From positions 1,950,014-2,014,013 of the forward strand of contig NZ_CP020991.1 in assembly GCF_002874775.1 (NCBI RefSeq): DNA of 64,000 nucleotides, given 5' to 3'. The stretch's first letter is position 1; each line of letters starts with the position of its first letter. The notes under the pieces were generated by a model. The model ran no database searches and had not been told where the DNA came from. It was given only the letters and a program-made list of their open reading frames with translations. Position numbers and translations under genes: made by a program. Source of the DNA: Monoglobus pectinilyticus (GTDB lineage Bacteria > Bacillota > Clostridia > Monoglobales > Monoglobaceae). Positions 45,577 to 54,333 of this stretch are shown here, piece after piece.

Positions 45577-46674
45577 ATGGGACGGCAAATTGCACGGCGG
45601 ACAGCGAAACCGGAACTTTCGCATATGAATATTTTTTGTGCGTTTCTTGTTATATTTATTCATTGTGCTTCAGTCATAATTGGTGAGACTACCAGTTTGG
45701 ATACTGCTTTTAATGCTGTCTTTATACCTTGGAGATTCAGCACTTTTGTTGTGCCTGCATTTATTTTTCTGAGCGGTGTGAAGCTGTTCTTGACAGATAA
45801 AAAAATTGATTATGTTAAATTCTACAAGGGCCGTATAACAAGAGTGATTTTACCTTATCTTTTGTGGGTGTTTATATTCTATATTTTTTTTGTAAACCAC
45901 CATTATTTTGAATTTTCGTGGGACGGGCTGTTTCATGCGTGGTGGCGCGGAGATTTAGTGGGTCACTTTTATTTTGTTATTATAATAGTTCAGTTTTATA
46001 TATTAATGCCTTTATGGGTCTATGCGTTAAGGCGTGTCACTCCGGCTGTCGGGATAGCTTTTTCGGTTTTAATCTCGGTAGTTTTGGGATATAATTTATC
46101 GAATATACTATACATAATCTTGCCGAATCATGTGTTTCAGTTCTCTGATGTTATTTTTACAAAATATTTGTTATACTGGGTATGCGGATGCTATGTTGGA
46201 ATGAATTATCAAAAGTTTAAAGAGATTATACTGAACCGAAAAATTTTAATTACAGCGCTATTCTTATTTTCAGGATTCCTGGATATTTATTTGGCGTATG
46301 CTACATATAATACGGCTGTACCATGGATGGAAGAAGTACATATTCTCTATTGTGCATCGGCAATACTTTTTTTCTTTATGTTGTTCTGCTGGATATGTGA
46401 CAAAAGAAAACAGCTTGCCCGGTTCACAAAGGCTTTGGATTCCCAGTGTTATAACATTTATCTATCGCATTGCCTGATAATTTTATGGCTGAATGATTAT
46501 CTTTTGACAGAAATAAAAATGAGCAATGTAGTGCAAAGATTTTGGACTATAGCCCTATCAGCCTATCTTGGTTCATTTATTTTCTGGATGCTTTGGTGGG
46601 TAATAAAGACGGGAGCTATAACTATATTCAGGTTTATCAAAACAAGGTTAGCCGGAATAAAAAGTGCGGTGTAA
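45577..46674 (+). CDS. Acyltransferase 3 family membrane protein
   Basis: 365 residues, about ten transmembrane helices. Near the N-terminus are NIFCAFLVIFIHCA and PWRFSTFVVPAFIFLSGVKLF, the usual acyltransferase-3 motifs, including the His of the FIHC segment. These enzymes O-acylate (often acetylate) surface glycans. Modification of the exopolysaccharide or of peptidoglycan is possible, but the gene is far from that locus. Confidence 0.88.
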   Translation: MGRQIARRTAKPELSHMNIFCAFLVIFIHCASVIIGETTSLDTAFNAVFIPWRFSTFVVPAFIFLSGVKLFLTDKKIDYVKFYKGRITRVILPYLLWVFIFYIFFVNHHYFEFSWDGLFHAWWRGDLVGHFYFVIIIVQFYILMPLWVYALRRVTPAVGIAFSVLISVVLGYNLSNILYIILPNHVFQFSDVIFTKYLLYWVCGCYVGMNYQKFKEIILNRKILITALFLFSGFLDIYLAYATYNTAVPWMEEVHILYCASAILFFFMLFCWICDKRKQLARFTKALDSQCYNIYLSHCLIILWLNDYLLTEIKMSNVVQRFWTIALSAYLGSFIFWMLWWVIKTGAITIFRFIKTRLAGIKSAV

Positions 46675-46678
46675 AAAC

Positions 46679-46707
46679 TTGTCAATTATGCGGCGATGTG
46701 TTATAAT
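46679..46707 (+). promoter_or_regulatory. Promoter of the lipoprotein gene
   Basis: TTGTCA, 17-nt spacer, TATAAT, directly after the acyltransferase stop codon. Confidence 0.75.
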
Positions 46708-46731
46708 GAACAATATCATCATGAAAGGTGA

Positions 46732-47301
46732 ATGGTGCAAAATATGAAATTTGGCAAAAATATAAAAAATATGATTGTTTTTGGTGCGGTAGTTATAATG
46801 CTGGCAAGCGTTTTAAGCAGCTGCGGAAACGGTGATACATCTTCAAAAAAGAGTGTTGATTCATCAGGATCTTCGCAAAACAGCAGTTCAGGCAGTTTGG
46901 TAGGGGACAAGTATATAAACTATATCAATTCATTTACTGACGAGGTAGGCGCCTTCGTGAACGGAGATATGGATAAGGTTCTAAACGGTGTAGGAAGCTT
47001 ATCGCAGGATAACTACGCAGAGTGGAAAGCCTTATATGAAAAGGGTCTTGACAGCACTGAACATTGGTACAGTGAAGTGGGAGCGGCAGCTATGCTTTGC
47101 GGTGAAGATCAGAAAGAAGCTCATGATGAACTGACAAAAACTGTCGGAACGATATATAAGATTTTTGAAGGTCTTAAATCCAGAGTGGAAGCAGCGGATA
47201 ACGGCGATTTTTCACAGCTTACGTCTATGGCTGAAGAATACAAGGAAGCTGATAAAATAGCTCATACAATTTGGGAACATGCTGTGGACGCTGTTAAATG
47301 A
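46732..47301 (+). CDS. Small putative lipoprotein of unknown function
   Basis: Up to 189 residues. The start is uncertain: ATG 46732, GTG 46735 (best spaced from AAAGGTG) and ATG 46744 are all in frame. The signal peptide ends in a clear lipobox, SVLSSC, with a Ser/Gly/Lys-rich tether after the Cys. The rest is an acidic, helix-rich domain (YINYINSFTDEVGAFVNGD, ending IAHTIWEHAVDAVK). No enzyme motif or known family was recognised. Confidence 0.75.
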   Translation: MVQNMKFGKNIKNMIVFGAVVIMLASVLSSCGNGDTSSKKSVDSSGSSQNSSSGSLVGDKYINYINSFTDEVGAFVNGDMDKVLNGVGSLSQDNYAEWKALYEKGLDSTEHWYSEVGAAAMLCGEDQKEAHDELTKTVGTIYKIFEGLKSRVEAADNGDFSQLTSMAEEYKEADKIAHTIWEHAVDAVK

Positions 47302-47347
47302 TTAATGTAGTAAATACTGGAATAGCTGAAAAGTTTGTAAAATACTC

Positions 47348-47375
47348 TTGATTTTTATTGAAAATAGGGTATAAT
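47348..47375 (+). promoter_or_regulatory. Promoter of the DUF1858 gene
   Basis: TTGATT, 16-nt spacer, TATAAT, 32 bases before the start codon. Confidence 0.7.
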
Positions 47376-47407
47376 AGAGCTACAGATTTTGAAAGGAGTT
47401 AATATTT

Positions 47408-47614
47408 ATGGCAAATCAGGTTACCAAAGATACTATTATTATAGATGTTTTAAAGATGGATCCGGGAACAGCGGATTTCTTTATTCAAATTGGAATGCAC
47501 TGTTTGGGCTGTCCTTCTTCAAGCGGTGAGAGCATTGAGCAGGCATGCATGGTTCACGGTGTAGATTGTGACGAGTTGGTTGGCAAGATTAACAGTTACT
47601 TGGCTTCAAAATAG
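47408..47614 (+). CDS. DUF1858 domain protein
   Basis: 68 residues; GAAAGGAG precedes the ATG. Whole-length DUF1858 (ScdA N-terminal/hybrid-cluster associated): begins VTKDTIIIDVLKMDPGTADFF, then GMHCLGCPSSSGESIEQACMVHG with paired cysteines. The family is common in anaerobic Firmicutes; a role in redox or iron-sulfur repair is suspected but not established. Confidence 0.92.
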   Translation: MANQVTKDTIIIDVLKMDPGTADFFIQIGMHCLGCPSSSGESIEQACMVHGVDCDELVGKINSYLASK

Positions 47615-47654
47615 CGTGAATTTAAATATTTTTTAAGAAATTTGTAAAAAGATA

Positions 47655-47683
47655 TTGACAAACAGGCCGTGATTAGATATAAT
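47655..47683 (+). promoter_or_regulatory. Promoter of yceD-rpmF
   Basis: TTGACA, 17-nt spacer, TATAAT, 45 bases upstream of the DUF177 gene. Confidence 0.85.
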
Positions 47684-47728
47684 AATCGCTGTCTGTTTGT
47701 GTTTTCTTTAGGGATTTAGGTGATATAA

Positions 47729-48244
47729 ATGGATATTAATATAGCTCCGATTAAGAATTATGAAGGTAAAGAGATACCTATTAACTGCGAAGTAAATATT
47801 GCGGGAATGCCCGGTGATGATTTTAAGATACTGGAGCCCGTAAAAATTTTGGGAGTAATTCGTAATTTTGGAGGAACTTTTGAACTCGAAGCAAAAGGCA
47901 CGGCAAAGCTTCAGTTTGTCTGTGACAGATGTGCGGAAGAGTTCTCAAGCGAGATGAATTTTAATATATCTGAAAGATTCAAAGAAATTGAAAGATTTTC
48001 CGACTCTGAGGATGAAGAAAATCAAAATTCGGATATAAATTACTTATCAGGAGATATAATTTCGCTGGACGAGTATGTTTATTCAAATATGGTTCTTAAC
48101 GTTCCGATAAAGCATTTGTGCCGAGAGGACTGCAAAGGATTATGTTTCAAGTGCGGAACTAATCTTAATAACGGCAGCTGTTCATGCGATACAAGGGAAG
48201 TTGACCCTAGGTTTGATATACTCAACAGTTTGGACATAGATTAG
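47729..48244 (+). CDS. yceD: DUF177 family protein (YceD, 23S rRNA accumulation)
   Basis: 171 residues. Cysteine pairs CDRCAEEF (about 70) and LCREDCKGLCFKCG...CSCD near the C-terminus are the DUF177 signature. It is followed by rpmF, the conserved gene pair. In other bacteria YceD is linked to 23S rRNA and ribosome assembly. The ribosome site is weak (TTAGGTGAT). Confidence 0.9.
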   Translation: MDINIAPIKNYEGKEIPINCEVNIAGMPGDDFKILEPVKILGVIRNFGGTFELEAKGTAKLQFVCDRCAEEFSSEMNFNISERFKEIERFSDSEDEENQNSDINYLSGDIISLDEYVYSNMVLNVPIKHLCREDCKGLCFKCGTNLNNGSCSCDTREVDPRFDILNSLDID

Positions 48245-48337
48245 TTAATAAGTAGAAAATGCAGCGTTTCTTTAAGTAACACTGTTTCGAGGATTTCCTC
48301 ATAAATATTTGATGAATTGGAAAGAGGTGTGGCATAA

Positions 48338-48517
48338 ATGGCAGTTCCAAAGAGAAAGACGTCAAAGGCTAGAAGAGATAAGAGAAGAGCAAACTGGAAG
48401 CTTTCTGTACCAGGTATGGTAGAGTGTCCTCAGTGTGGAGCACTCAAGCTGTCTCATAGGGTTTGTAAGGCCTGCGGGACTTATAAGGGAAAAGAAGTTA
48501 TTTCGGTTGGCGAATAA
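48338..48517 (+). CDS. rpmF: 50S ribosomal protein L32
   Basis: 59 residues, [20 protein letters not shown] start, with the zinc ribbon [18 protein letters not shown]. Full length for bacterial L32. AAAGAGGTG precedes the ATG by 9 bases. It lies 93 bases after yceD and is followed by a strong terminator. A short gene easily missed by length cut-offs. Confidence 0.97.
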   Translation: MAVPKRKTSKARRDKRRANWKLSVPGMVECPQCGALKLSHRVCKACGTYKGKEVISVGE

Positions 48518-48530
48518 TTTTGGCTTGATT

Positions 48531-48561
48531 AACACCGTGTGCTCGGCGCACGGTGTTTTTT
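48531..48561 (+). terminator. Terminator after rpmF
   Basis: AACACCGTGTGC / GCGCACGGTGTT stem with one wobble pair and a TCG loop, followed by a T run. Confidence 0.92.
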
Positions 48562-48576
48562 GTTGAAAATAAATTC

Positions 48577-48605
48577 TTGATGAATGGAAATTATTGTGGT
48601 ATACT
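48577..48605 (+). promoter_or_regulatory. Promoter of der-plsY-gpsA
   Basis: TTGATG, 17-nt spacer, TATACT, 33 bases before the der start codon. Confidence 0.7.
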
Positions 48606-48638
48606 ACAATATAGAATTAGGCTTTGAGGAGGCAGAAT

Positions 48639-49961
48639 ATGAAACCTGTTGTAGCTGTTGTAGGACGTCCGAATGTGGGAAAGTCCACTTTTTTTAATAA
48701 GGTCGCTGGAAGACGTATTTCAATAATTGAGGATACGCCCGGTGTTACCAGAGATAGAATATATGTTGACGCTGAATGGTGCGGCAGGGATTTCACCCTT
48801 ATAGATACGGGCGGAATTGAACCCGGAAGCGATGACGTAATACTGGAGCAGATGAAGGCTCAGGCTGAGCTCGCTATAGATATGGCTGATGTTATTGTGT
48901 TTATGGTAAACGTCAAAGACGGCATGACCGCTGCTGATAAAGACGTTGCGGCTATGCTTCAGAAATGCGGCACGCCTGTTATATTGGTGGCTAATAAGGT
49001 GGACAACCCCGGTGATCCGCCAATGGAAATATACGAGTTTTATAACCTTGGTATTGGAGACCCCTGGCCGGTTTCATCCGTTCATGGTTTGGGCGTCGGA
49101 GATTTGTTAGATGAGATAGTTCAGTATTTTCCGGAGGATAACGAGAACAGCGACGAGTCGGATGTTATACATGTTGCTATTGTCGGTAAACCAAATGCCG
49201 GAAAATCCTCTTTGGTGAATCAGATACTCGGTGAGAACAGAGTTATAGTAAGCGATATAGCCGGAACCACTAGAGACGCAATAGACACGTTTTATGAACG
49301 GGACGGAAAAAAATATATGTTGATTGATACCGCCGGTATGAGAAAACGCGGCCGTATAAATGAGAATGTTGAAAGATACAGTGTGAGCCGTTCCCTTAAT
49401 GCAATCGACAGAGCGGATGTTTGTCTTATAATGATAGACGCAGCGGAAGGGATAACCGAACAGGACACTAAGATTGCCGGGTATGTTCATGAAGCCGGAA
49501 AGGCAAGTATAGTTGTTGTAAATAAATGGGATTTGGTTGAGAAAGAAACAAATACCATGAAAAACTTTAAGATAAAAGTAAAAGAAGGCTTTAATTTTAT
49601 GATGTACGCCCCGTCTGTGTTTATTTCGGCAGTTACAGGTCAGAGGGTGGACAGCCTTTTTGAGATGATGGATAAAGTTGTCGAGCAGAATACAAAACGT
49701 ATATCAACAGGTATTTTAAATGATGTTTTGGGCGAGGCTGTCTCAGCGGTTCAGCCGCCGAGCGATAAGGGAAAGAGGCTGAAAATATACTATACGACGC
49801 AGGCAGATATAAAACCGCCCACGTTTGTATTATTTGTCAATGACGCAAAGCTTGCCCACTATTCTTATGTCAGATATATAGAAAACCAGTTCAGAGCGAG
49901 GTTCGGATTTGAGGGCACTCCAATCAAGTTTATAATAAGAGAAAAAGGCAAGAAGAAATAG
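48639..49961 (+). CDS. der: Ribosome assembly GTPase Der (EngA)
   Basis: 440 residues from ATG 48639 with GAGGAGG 6 bases upstream. Two G domains in tandem: G1 GRPNVGKS and GKPNAGKS; G3 DTGG and DTAG; G4 NKVD and NKWD. A C-terminal KH-like domain (about 350-440) ends PIKFIIREKGKKK. It binds the 50S subunit during maturation. First gene of an operon with plsY and gpsA. Confidence 0.97.
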   Translation: MKPVVAVVGRPNVGKSTFFNKVAGRRISIIEDTPGVTRDRIYVDAEWCGRDFTLIDTGGIEPGSDDVILEQMKAQAELAIDMADVIVFMVNVKDGMTAADKDVAAMLQKCGTPVILVANKVDNPGDPPMEIYEFYNLGIGDPWPVSSVHGLGVGDLLDEIVQYFPEDNENSDESDVIHVAIVGKPNAGKSSLVNQILGENRVIVSDIAGTTRDAIDTFYERDGKKYMLIDTAGMRKRGRINENVERYSVSRSLNAIDRADVCLIMIDAAEGITEQDTKIAGYVHEAGKASIVVVNKWDLVEKETNTMKNFKIKVKEGFNFMMYAPSVFISAVTGQRVDSLFEMMDKVVEQNTKRISTGILNDVLGEAVSAVQPPSDKGKRLKIYYTTQADIKPPTFVLFVNDAKLAHYSYVRYIENQFRARFGFEGTPIKFIIREKGKKK

Positions 49962-49981
49962 AAAACTAAGGAGAGAGTAAA

Positions 49982-50611
49982 ATGGAAATATTGTGGCTGA
50001 TAGCAATTGGGGTAATTGCTTATCTTATAGGAAGCGTAAGCAGCGCTATAATAGTCGGACGTATTTTTGGCGGTGAAGATATAAGAACAAAAGGCAGCGG
50101 AAACGCAGGGGCTACTAATGCGCTGAGAACATATGGCAAAAAGGCGGCGGCAATTGTGACGGTCTGCGACTGTCTAAAGGCAGTTGCCGCGATTCTGATT
50201 GCAATGTTAATTTCAAATATGACTGGGATTGACAGTGTATATGGAAACACACCGGTTTATGTTGCAGGCGTTTGCGCTGTTTTGGGGCATAACTTCCCTA
50301 TATATTTTGGATTTCATGGCGGCAAGGGTATTTTGGTTTCTATGGTTGCGATGCTGTTTGCTAATTGGTGGATAGGATTAATAGTTTTGGTTTTCGCTTT
50401 AATAGTTATGGCGGTTTCCAAATATGTGTCTCTCGGAAGTATTTTAGGTTCAGTTCTGTTAGTTATTTTGTCTTTAATTTTCGGAGGCGGAGATATTGCG
50501 TATATACTATTCTGTGTGATTTTGGCTGTGCTTGCTGTTTTTATGCACAGGGCAAATATAAAGCGCTTGATAAACGGTACTGAAAATAAGCTGGGAAGCA
50601 AGAAAGGATGA
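49982..50611 (+). CDS. plsY: Acyl-phosphate:glycerol-3-phosphate acyltransferase PlsY
   Basis: 209 residues, about five transmembrane helices. Family motifs: YLIGSVSSAIIVGR, GSGNAGATNALRTYGKK and GHNFPIYFGFHGGKGI. It makes lysophosphatidate from acyl phosphate and glycerol-3-phosphate at the membrane. GpsA, which follows 4 bases later, makes the glycerol-3-phosphate. Confidence 0.95.
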   Translation: MEILWLIAIGVIAYLIGSVSSAIIVGRIFGGEDIRTKGSGNAGATNALRTYGKKAAAIVTVCDCLKAVAAILIAMLISNMTGIDSVYGNTPVYVAGVCAVLGHNFPIYFGFHGGKGILVSMVAMLFANWWIGLIVLVFALIVMAVSKYVSLGSILGSVLLVILSLIFGGGDIAYILFCVILAVLAVFMHRANIKRLINGTENKLGSKKG

Positions 50612-50615
50612 GATT

Positions 50616-51635
50616 ATGGCGAATATCAGTGTGATAGGAAGCGGCGGCTGGGGAAGCGCCGTTGCTATAATGTTGGCGAAAAATGGTCACAGAGTTACCT
50701 TGTGGTCTTACTTAAAAGAGGAAAGCGAAGATTTAAAAAAGTATAGAGAAAATAAGCCGTTTTTGCCGGGAGTTAAATTCCCGGACGGCGTAAGGTTTAC
50801 TTCTGAATTATCAGAGTGCTGTCAAGATGCGGATGTTATTGTAACGGCAACTCCGTCGCATGCTATAAGAACAACCGCAAAGAATATGTCGGGATTTATA
50901 AAAGACGGGCAGATAATTGTTAATATTTCCAAAGGTTTGGAAGAGGGGACGCACTCAACACTTTCAAAAGTAATAAAAGAAGAAATTCCAAACTGTGAAG
51001 TTGTTGTTATGTCGGGACCGAGCCACGCTGAGGAAGTTTCAAGAGATATACCTACTACAAATGTTGTGGCTTGTGAAAATTGCGAAACCGCAAAAATTAT
51101 ACAGGATATTTTTATGAATCCAAACTTTAGGGTTTATACCAACACGGATGTGCTGGGCGTAGAGCTTGGCGGCTCTTTGAAGAATGTAATAGCTTTATGT
51201 GCCGGTATTGTTGACGGTATGGGGCTTGGAGACAACACGAAAGCCGCTTTAATGACCAGGGGTTTGGTTGAAATGTCTCGTTTGGGTGTGGCTCTCGGAG
51301 CAAAGCACGAGACTTTTAATGGATTATCAGGTGTGGGCGATTTGATAGTGACTTGCACAAGTATGCATTCCAGGAACCGACGCGCCGGAATTTTGATAGG
51401 TCAGGGAAAAACTCCAGAGCAGGCGCGCGATGAGGTAAAAATGGTAGTTGAGGGAATAAAGACTTGCCGTGCGGCCAAAGAGCTTGCTGATTCAGCCGGT
51501 GTTGAGATGCCGATAGTTAACGAGGCTTATAAGGTACTGTTTGAGGGAATGGCTCCCGGCATGGCGCTCAAAAATCTTATGGGACGTGATAAGAAGCATG
51601 AGACAGAAATGGACTTTTTAGGTACTGTAAAATAA
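50616..51635 (+). CDS. gpsA: Glycerol-3-phosphate dehydrogenase [NAD(P)+]
   Basis: 339 residues; AAAGGA precedes the ATG. N-terminal Rossmann fold ISVIGSGGWGSAVA, then NISKGLEEGT, SGPSHAEEV, the catalytic Lys region ELGGSLKNVIALCAGI, and NGLSGVGDLIVTC in the helical C-terminal domain. It reduces dihydroxyacetone phosphate for phospholipid synthesis. Confidence 0.96.
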   Translation: MANISVIGSGGWGSAVAIMLAKNGHRVTLWSYLKEESEDLKKYRENKPFLPGVKFPDGVRFTSELSECCQDADVIVTATPSHAIRTTAKNMSGFIKDGQIIVNISKGLEEGTHSTLSKVIKEEIPNCEVVVMSGPSHAEEVSRDIPTTNVVACENCETAKIIQDIFMNPNFRVYTNTDVLGVELGGSLKNVIALCAGIVDGMGLGDNTKAALMTRGLVEMSRLGVALGAKHETFNGLSGVGDLIVTCTSMHSRNRRAGILIGQGKTPEQARDEVKMVVEGIKTCRAAKELADSAGVEMPIVNEAYKVLFEGMAPGMALKNLMGRDKKHETEMDFLGTVK

Positions 51636-51654
51636 AAGTTTTATAATAAAGTAT

Positions 51655-51705
51655 AAAAAACCTTTTGCGTTATGGCAGCAGCCAGTGCAAAAGGTTTTTT
51701 TATTA
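51655..51705 (+). terminator. Terminator of der-plsY-gpsA
   Basis: AAAAAACCTTTTGC / GCAAAAGGTTTTTT 14-bp stem enclosing a small TGGC/GCCA hairpin (51673-51684), then a T run. Confidence 0.9.
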
Positions 51706-51908
51706 TTCTAATAATTTATCCGTTATATCCCGGGAGATTATATAGTTTCAATTTTTATTGATTAAAAAGTACACGATAACATATAAGGTTTTATTATTTG
51801 TATTGAACAGATATAAATAGTTTTAAGTAATATAATGAGTTTAATTTTGAGTTCAATATCTGGAATAAAGATAAATAATATTACTTTAACATCCGAAATT
51901 AAAATTGT

Positions 51909-52163
51909 AAATAACAAAAAAGGTTTTAGCGCCCGGGTCTGGCGGGCGCAACTGGGCTAGGCTATACAAAGTAACAATATAAAACAACAAGACCGTAATG
52001 TTGTGAAATTATATTAATGATAATATTATTTTAACGTAGTGTAAAAATCGGAAAATATTTTCTTGATAACTTAAACCCATTTAATATCTATACATTTTAT
52101 TCGATTGTTGCCTAACCCAGTTGCGCCCGCCAGACCCGGGCGCTAAAACCTTTTTTGTTATTT
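51909..52163. mobile_element. 255-bp MITE-like element with 54-bp terminal inverted repeats
   Basis: The left arm 51909-51962 and right arm 52110-52163 are reverse complements over 54 bp with one mismatch; weaker pairing continues about 12 bp outward. Each arm carries its own hairpin GCGCCCG/CGGGCGC (51929-51949 and 52123-52143), and on the outward side A/T runs make each arm a terminator for transcripts leaving the element. The 147-bp centre is AT-rich and has no reading frame. No transposase and no clear target-site duplication are seen. The arms are very GC-rich against the surroundings, suggesting foreign origin. Confidence 0.75.
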
Positions 52164-52175
52164 GCGATTTAAATT

Positions 52176-52470
52176 GTTTATAGAGATTGCTGAATCAACA
52201 GCTGAAAAGATATACATAATAGTCTATAAAGAGTGCTGAATTGATAACTTTATAAAAATGTATATAGTAGTTTAAAAAGAGTGTTGAATCGACAGGTGTA
52301 AAAATTACATTTAATAGTTAAAAGTGCTTGAATCGACAACTGTATAAAAATATACGTAGTAGTTTAAAAAGAGTGCTGTATCGACAAGTGCAAAATTTAT
52401 ACTTAATAGTTTAGAAAGGTTGCTGAATCCATATTTATAATAGTTATTTTTTTAAAAAGAGGCTGAAATT
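52176..52470. repeat. Six to seven degenerate tandem repeats of about 47 bp
   Basis: Units begin at 52176, 52222, 52270, 52317, 52362, 52409 and 52443 (the sixth is short, the last partial). An approximate unit is GTTTAAAAAGAGTGCTGAAT, CGACAACTGTAAAAATATAC, TTAATA. The units differ by several bases each, so the array is old. It starts 13 bases after the inverted-repeat element. The spacing of conserved blocks is constant and there are no variable spacers, so it is not a CRISPR array. Confidence 0.75.
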
Positions 52471-53200
52471 GAAATAAAAATATTTATATTGATTTATTGC
52501 GGATTCTGAAGGTTTGTTAATATAAGGTTTTTACTTATTTGCTATTTCCGTACTTATAAGAGAATTTTATATTGGTTATTTTTATCCTAAAAGCAGAGCG
52601 TTAAAGTCTTTTTACATAAGTCTGATTATTTTCATAATGTTAATCCTTAATATTTATTTATCTGATAAGTTAGTTTAATTGGTTAACAATGCAATTTAAA
52701 AATGTTATTGTTTATTTTAAATCACTATTACGTTATATTAATTTTTTACTTTTATAATTATTAAATTTTATATTAAAGGTTAACGCGTTAATCTAGTTTT
52801 TTGGCAATAATAATTATTTAGTAAATTTTCTGCTAATTTATTATTGTAAATCTAAAAGTCTTAAAAAAAGTTAAAAATTTTATTTCAGGGATTAGTTAAA
52901 AATATGATGAGGTTAAATGCCAACAGTATCTGTTTGAAGCTATAGATTCAATTATTAAACTATTTTATCACATGCTTATAAAATATAATTATTTGGAAAT
53001 AATATGATAAGTATTTTTGGATATATGGAAAAGATTAAAATGTAAAGTTATAAAATGGGAATTGCTAAATCTTAACAATAGAGATGTATGTAAAATACAA
53101 AACAGTGTGTCTTAAAGGCTAATAAAAATTTTTTATACCGAGCCATATTTAAAACGCTTGTGGTAATTATAGCTAAAAAGAGGAAAACAGATTTGTTGAC
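52471..53200. other. Very AT-rich gap with no recognised gene
   Basis: No reading frame of useful length with a ribosome site, no tRNA-like fold and no further repeat units were seen. It may be decayed DNA belonging to the repeat region. Confidence 0.6.
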
Positions 53201-53209
53201 TTTTACCTG

Positions 53210-53238
53210 TTGACATATGTGTGTTAAGGTAGTAGAAT
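53210..53238 (+). promoter_or_regulatory. Promoter of the hexuronate (TRAP-uxu) operon
   Basis: Consensus TTGACA, 17-nt spacer, TAGAAT. Confidence 0.85.
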
Positions 53239-53253
53239 AACATTGTAAGAAAC

Positions 53254-53280
53254 TTGTATACTAGAATGCAAAGTATACAA
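53254..53280 (+). promoter_or_regulatory. Candidate GntR-family operator before dctP
   Basis: TTGTATAC (53254-53261) and GTATACAA (53273-53280) form a perfect 8-bp inverted repeat, with a further CTATAC at 53281. It lies just downstream of the -10 box, where binding would block transcription. TTGTATAC half-sites are typical of FadR-subfamily GntR regulators, and one is encoded at 59103. Confidence 0.6.
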
Positions 53281-53310
53281 CTATACTAAATTTGTAAGGG
53301 GAGAAAGATT

Positions 53311-54333
53311 ATGAAAAAGTTAAAACGCTTGACGGCTTTAATGCTAAGTTTTGCTTTAATTGCGGCAGCGGCTTTCGTCGTATCGGGCTGCTCCGGCTCC
53401 GCATTTTCAGGCAAGCGGATAGTTCGAATTTCACATTCACAGTCAGAGACGCATCCTGATCATATTGGGCTTCTCGCATTTGAAGAATATGTTGAGTCAA
53501 GACTTGGTGACAAGTACGATATTCAAATATTCCCCAATGAGATTTTGGGAGCGTCGGTTAAGGCTATTGAACTGGTTCAGACAGGAGCTATTGATTACTG
53601 CGTGGCCAGCACAGGAAATCTTGAAACCTTTGACGATATTTACCAAATATTCAGTATCCCATATCTCTTCAACAGTGAAGAGCATTATCACAGCATAATG
53701 GAAAACGATGAGATGATGAAAGGAATTTTTACATCCACTGACGCGTCAGGATTTGAAGCGGTGACATGGCTTGACGCAGGAGTCAGAAACTTTTACGCCA
53801 CTACCCCTATAAGAACGCCGGATGATTTAAAGGGTAAAAAGATAAGAGTTCAGCAAAGCCCGACAAACGTTAAGATGATGGAAGCTTTTGGCGCCTCGGC
53901 AACTCCTATGTCATTTGGGGAAGTATATACGGCAATACAGCAGAACGTTATAAACGGAGCAGAAAATAATGAGCTTGCGCTTACTAATAATAAGCACGGT
54001 GAGGTGGCAAAGTATTACAGCTATAACGAACATCAGATGGTGCCGGATATGCTTATCGCAAACCTAAAGTTTTTGCAGGATTTGCCGCCTGAGGAAAGAC
54101 AGGTATTTGATGAAGCGGCTGAGGTGTGCAACAGAGCTGAGCGTGAGAGCTGGAGTGACGCTGTGGAAGAAGCAAAAGATATTGCCAAAGGAATGGGCGT
54201 TGAATTTTTAGAAGTAGATGTTACTGCTTTCAGAGAAAAAGTTCTTCCTCTGCATAAAGAAATATTAAATGAAAATCCAAAGCTTCGTCCTATTTATGAT
54301 GCTATACAAAAGGAGGCGGGCAGTAATGATTAA
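53311..54333 (+). CDS. dctP: TRAP transporter substrate-binding lipoprotein DctP
   Basis: 340 residues; GGGGAG precedes the ATG. Signal peptide with lipobox VVSGC, so a membrane-tethered lipoprotein as in Gram-positives. The DctP fold shows QIFPNEILGASVKAIELVQTGAID, RTPDDLKGKKIRVQQSPTNVKM and YTAIQQNVINGAENN. The Arg in KKIRVQQ is the usual carboxylate-binding residue. Uronate uptake is inferred from the downstream uxuA/uxuB genes. The stop overlaps dctQ. Confidence 0.93.
   Translation: MKKLKRLTALMLSFALIAAAAFVVSGCSGSAFSGKRIVRISHSQSETHPDHIGLLAFEEYVESRLGDKYDIQIFPNEILGASVKAIELVQTGAIDYCVASTGNLETFDDIYQIFSIPYLFNSEEHYHSIMENDEMMKGIFTSTDASGFEAVTWLDAGVRNFYATTPIRTPDDLKGKKIRVQQSPTNVKMMEAFGASATPMSFGEVYTAIQQNVINGAENNELALTNNKHGEVAKYYSYNEHQMVPDMLIANLKFLQDLPPEERQVFDEAAEVCNRAERESWSDAVEEAKDIAKGMGVEFLEVDVTAFREKVLPLHKEILNENPKLRPIYDAIQKEAGSND

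Noticed and set aside
48241-48337. Gap between yceD and rpmF as a separate regulatory region
   Set aside because: It shows no terminator or promoter; the two genes are a conserved pair and probably co-transcribed.
52176-52470. CRISPR array
   Set aside because: The whole unit, not only part of it, is repeated; there are no unique spacers and no cas genes.
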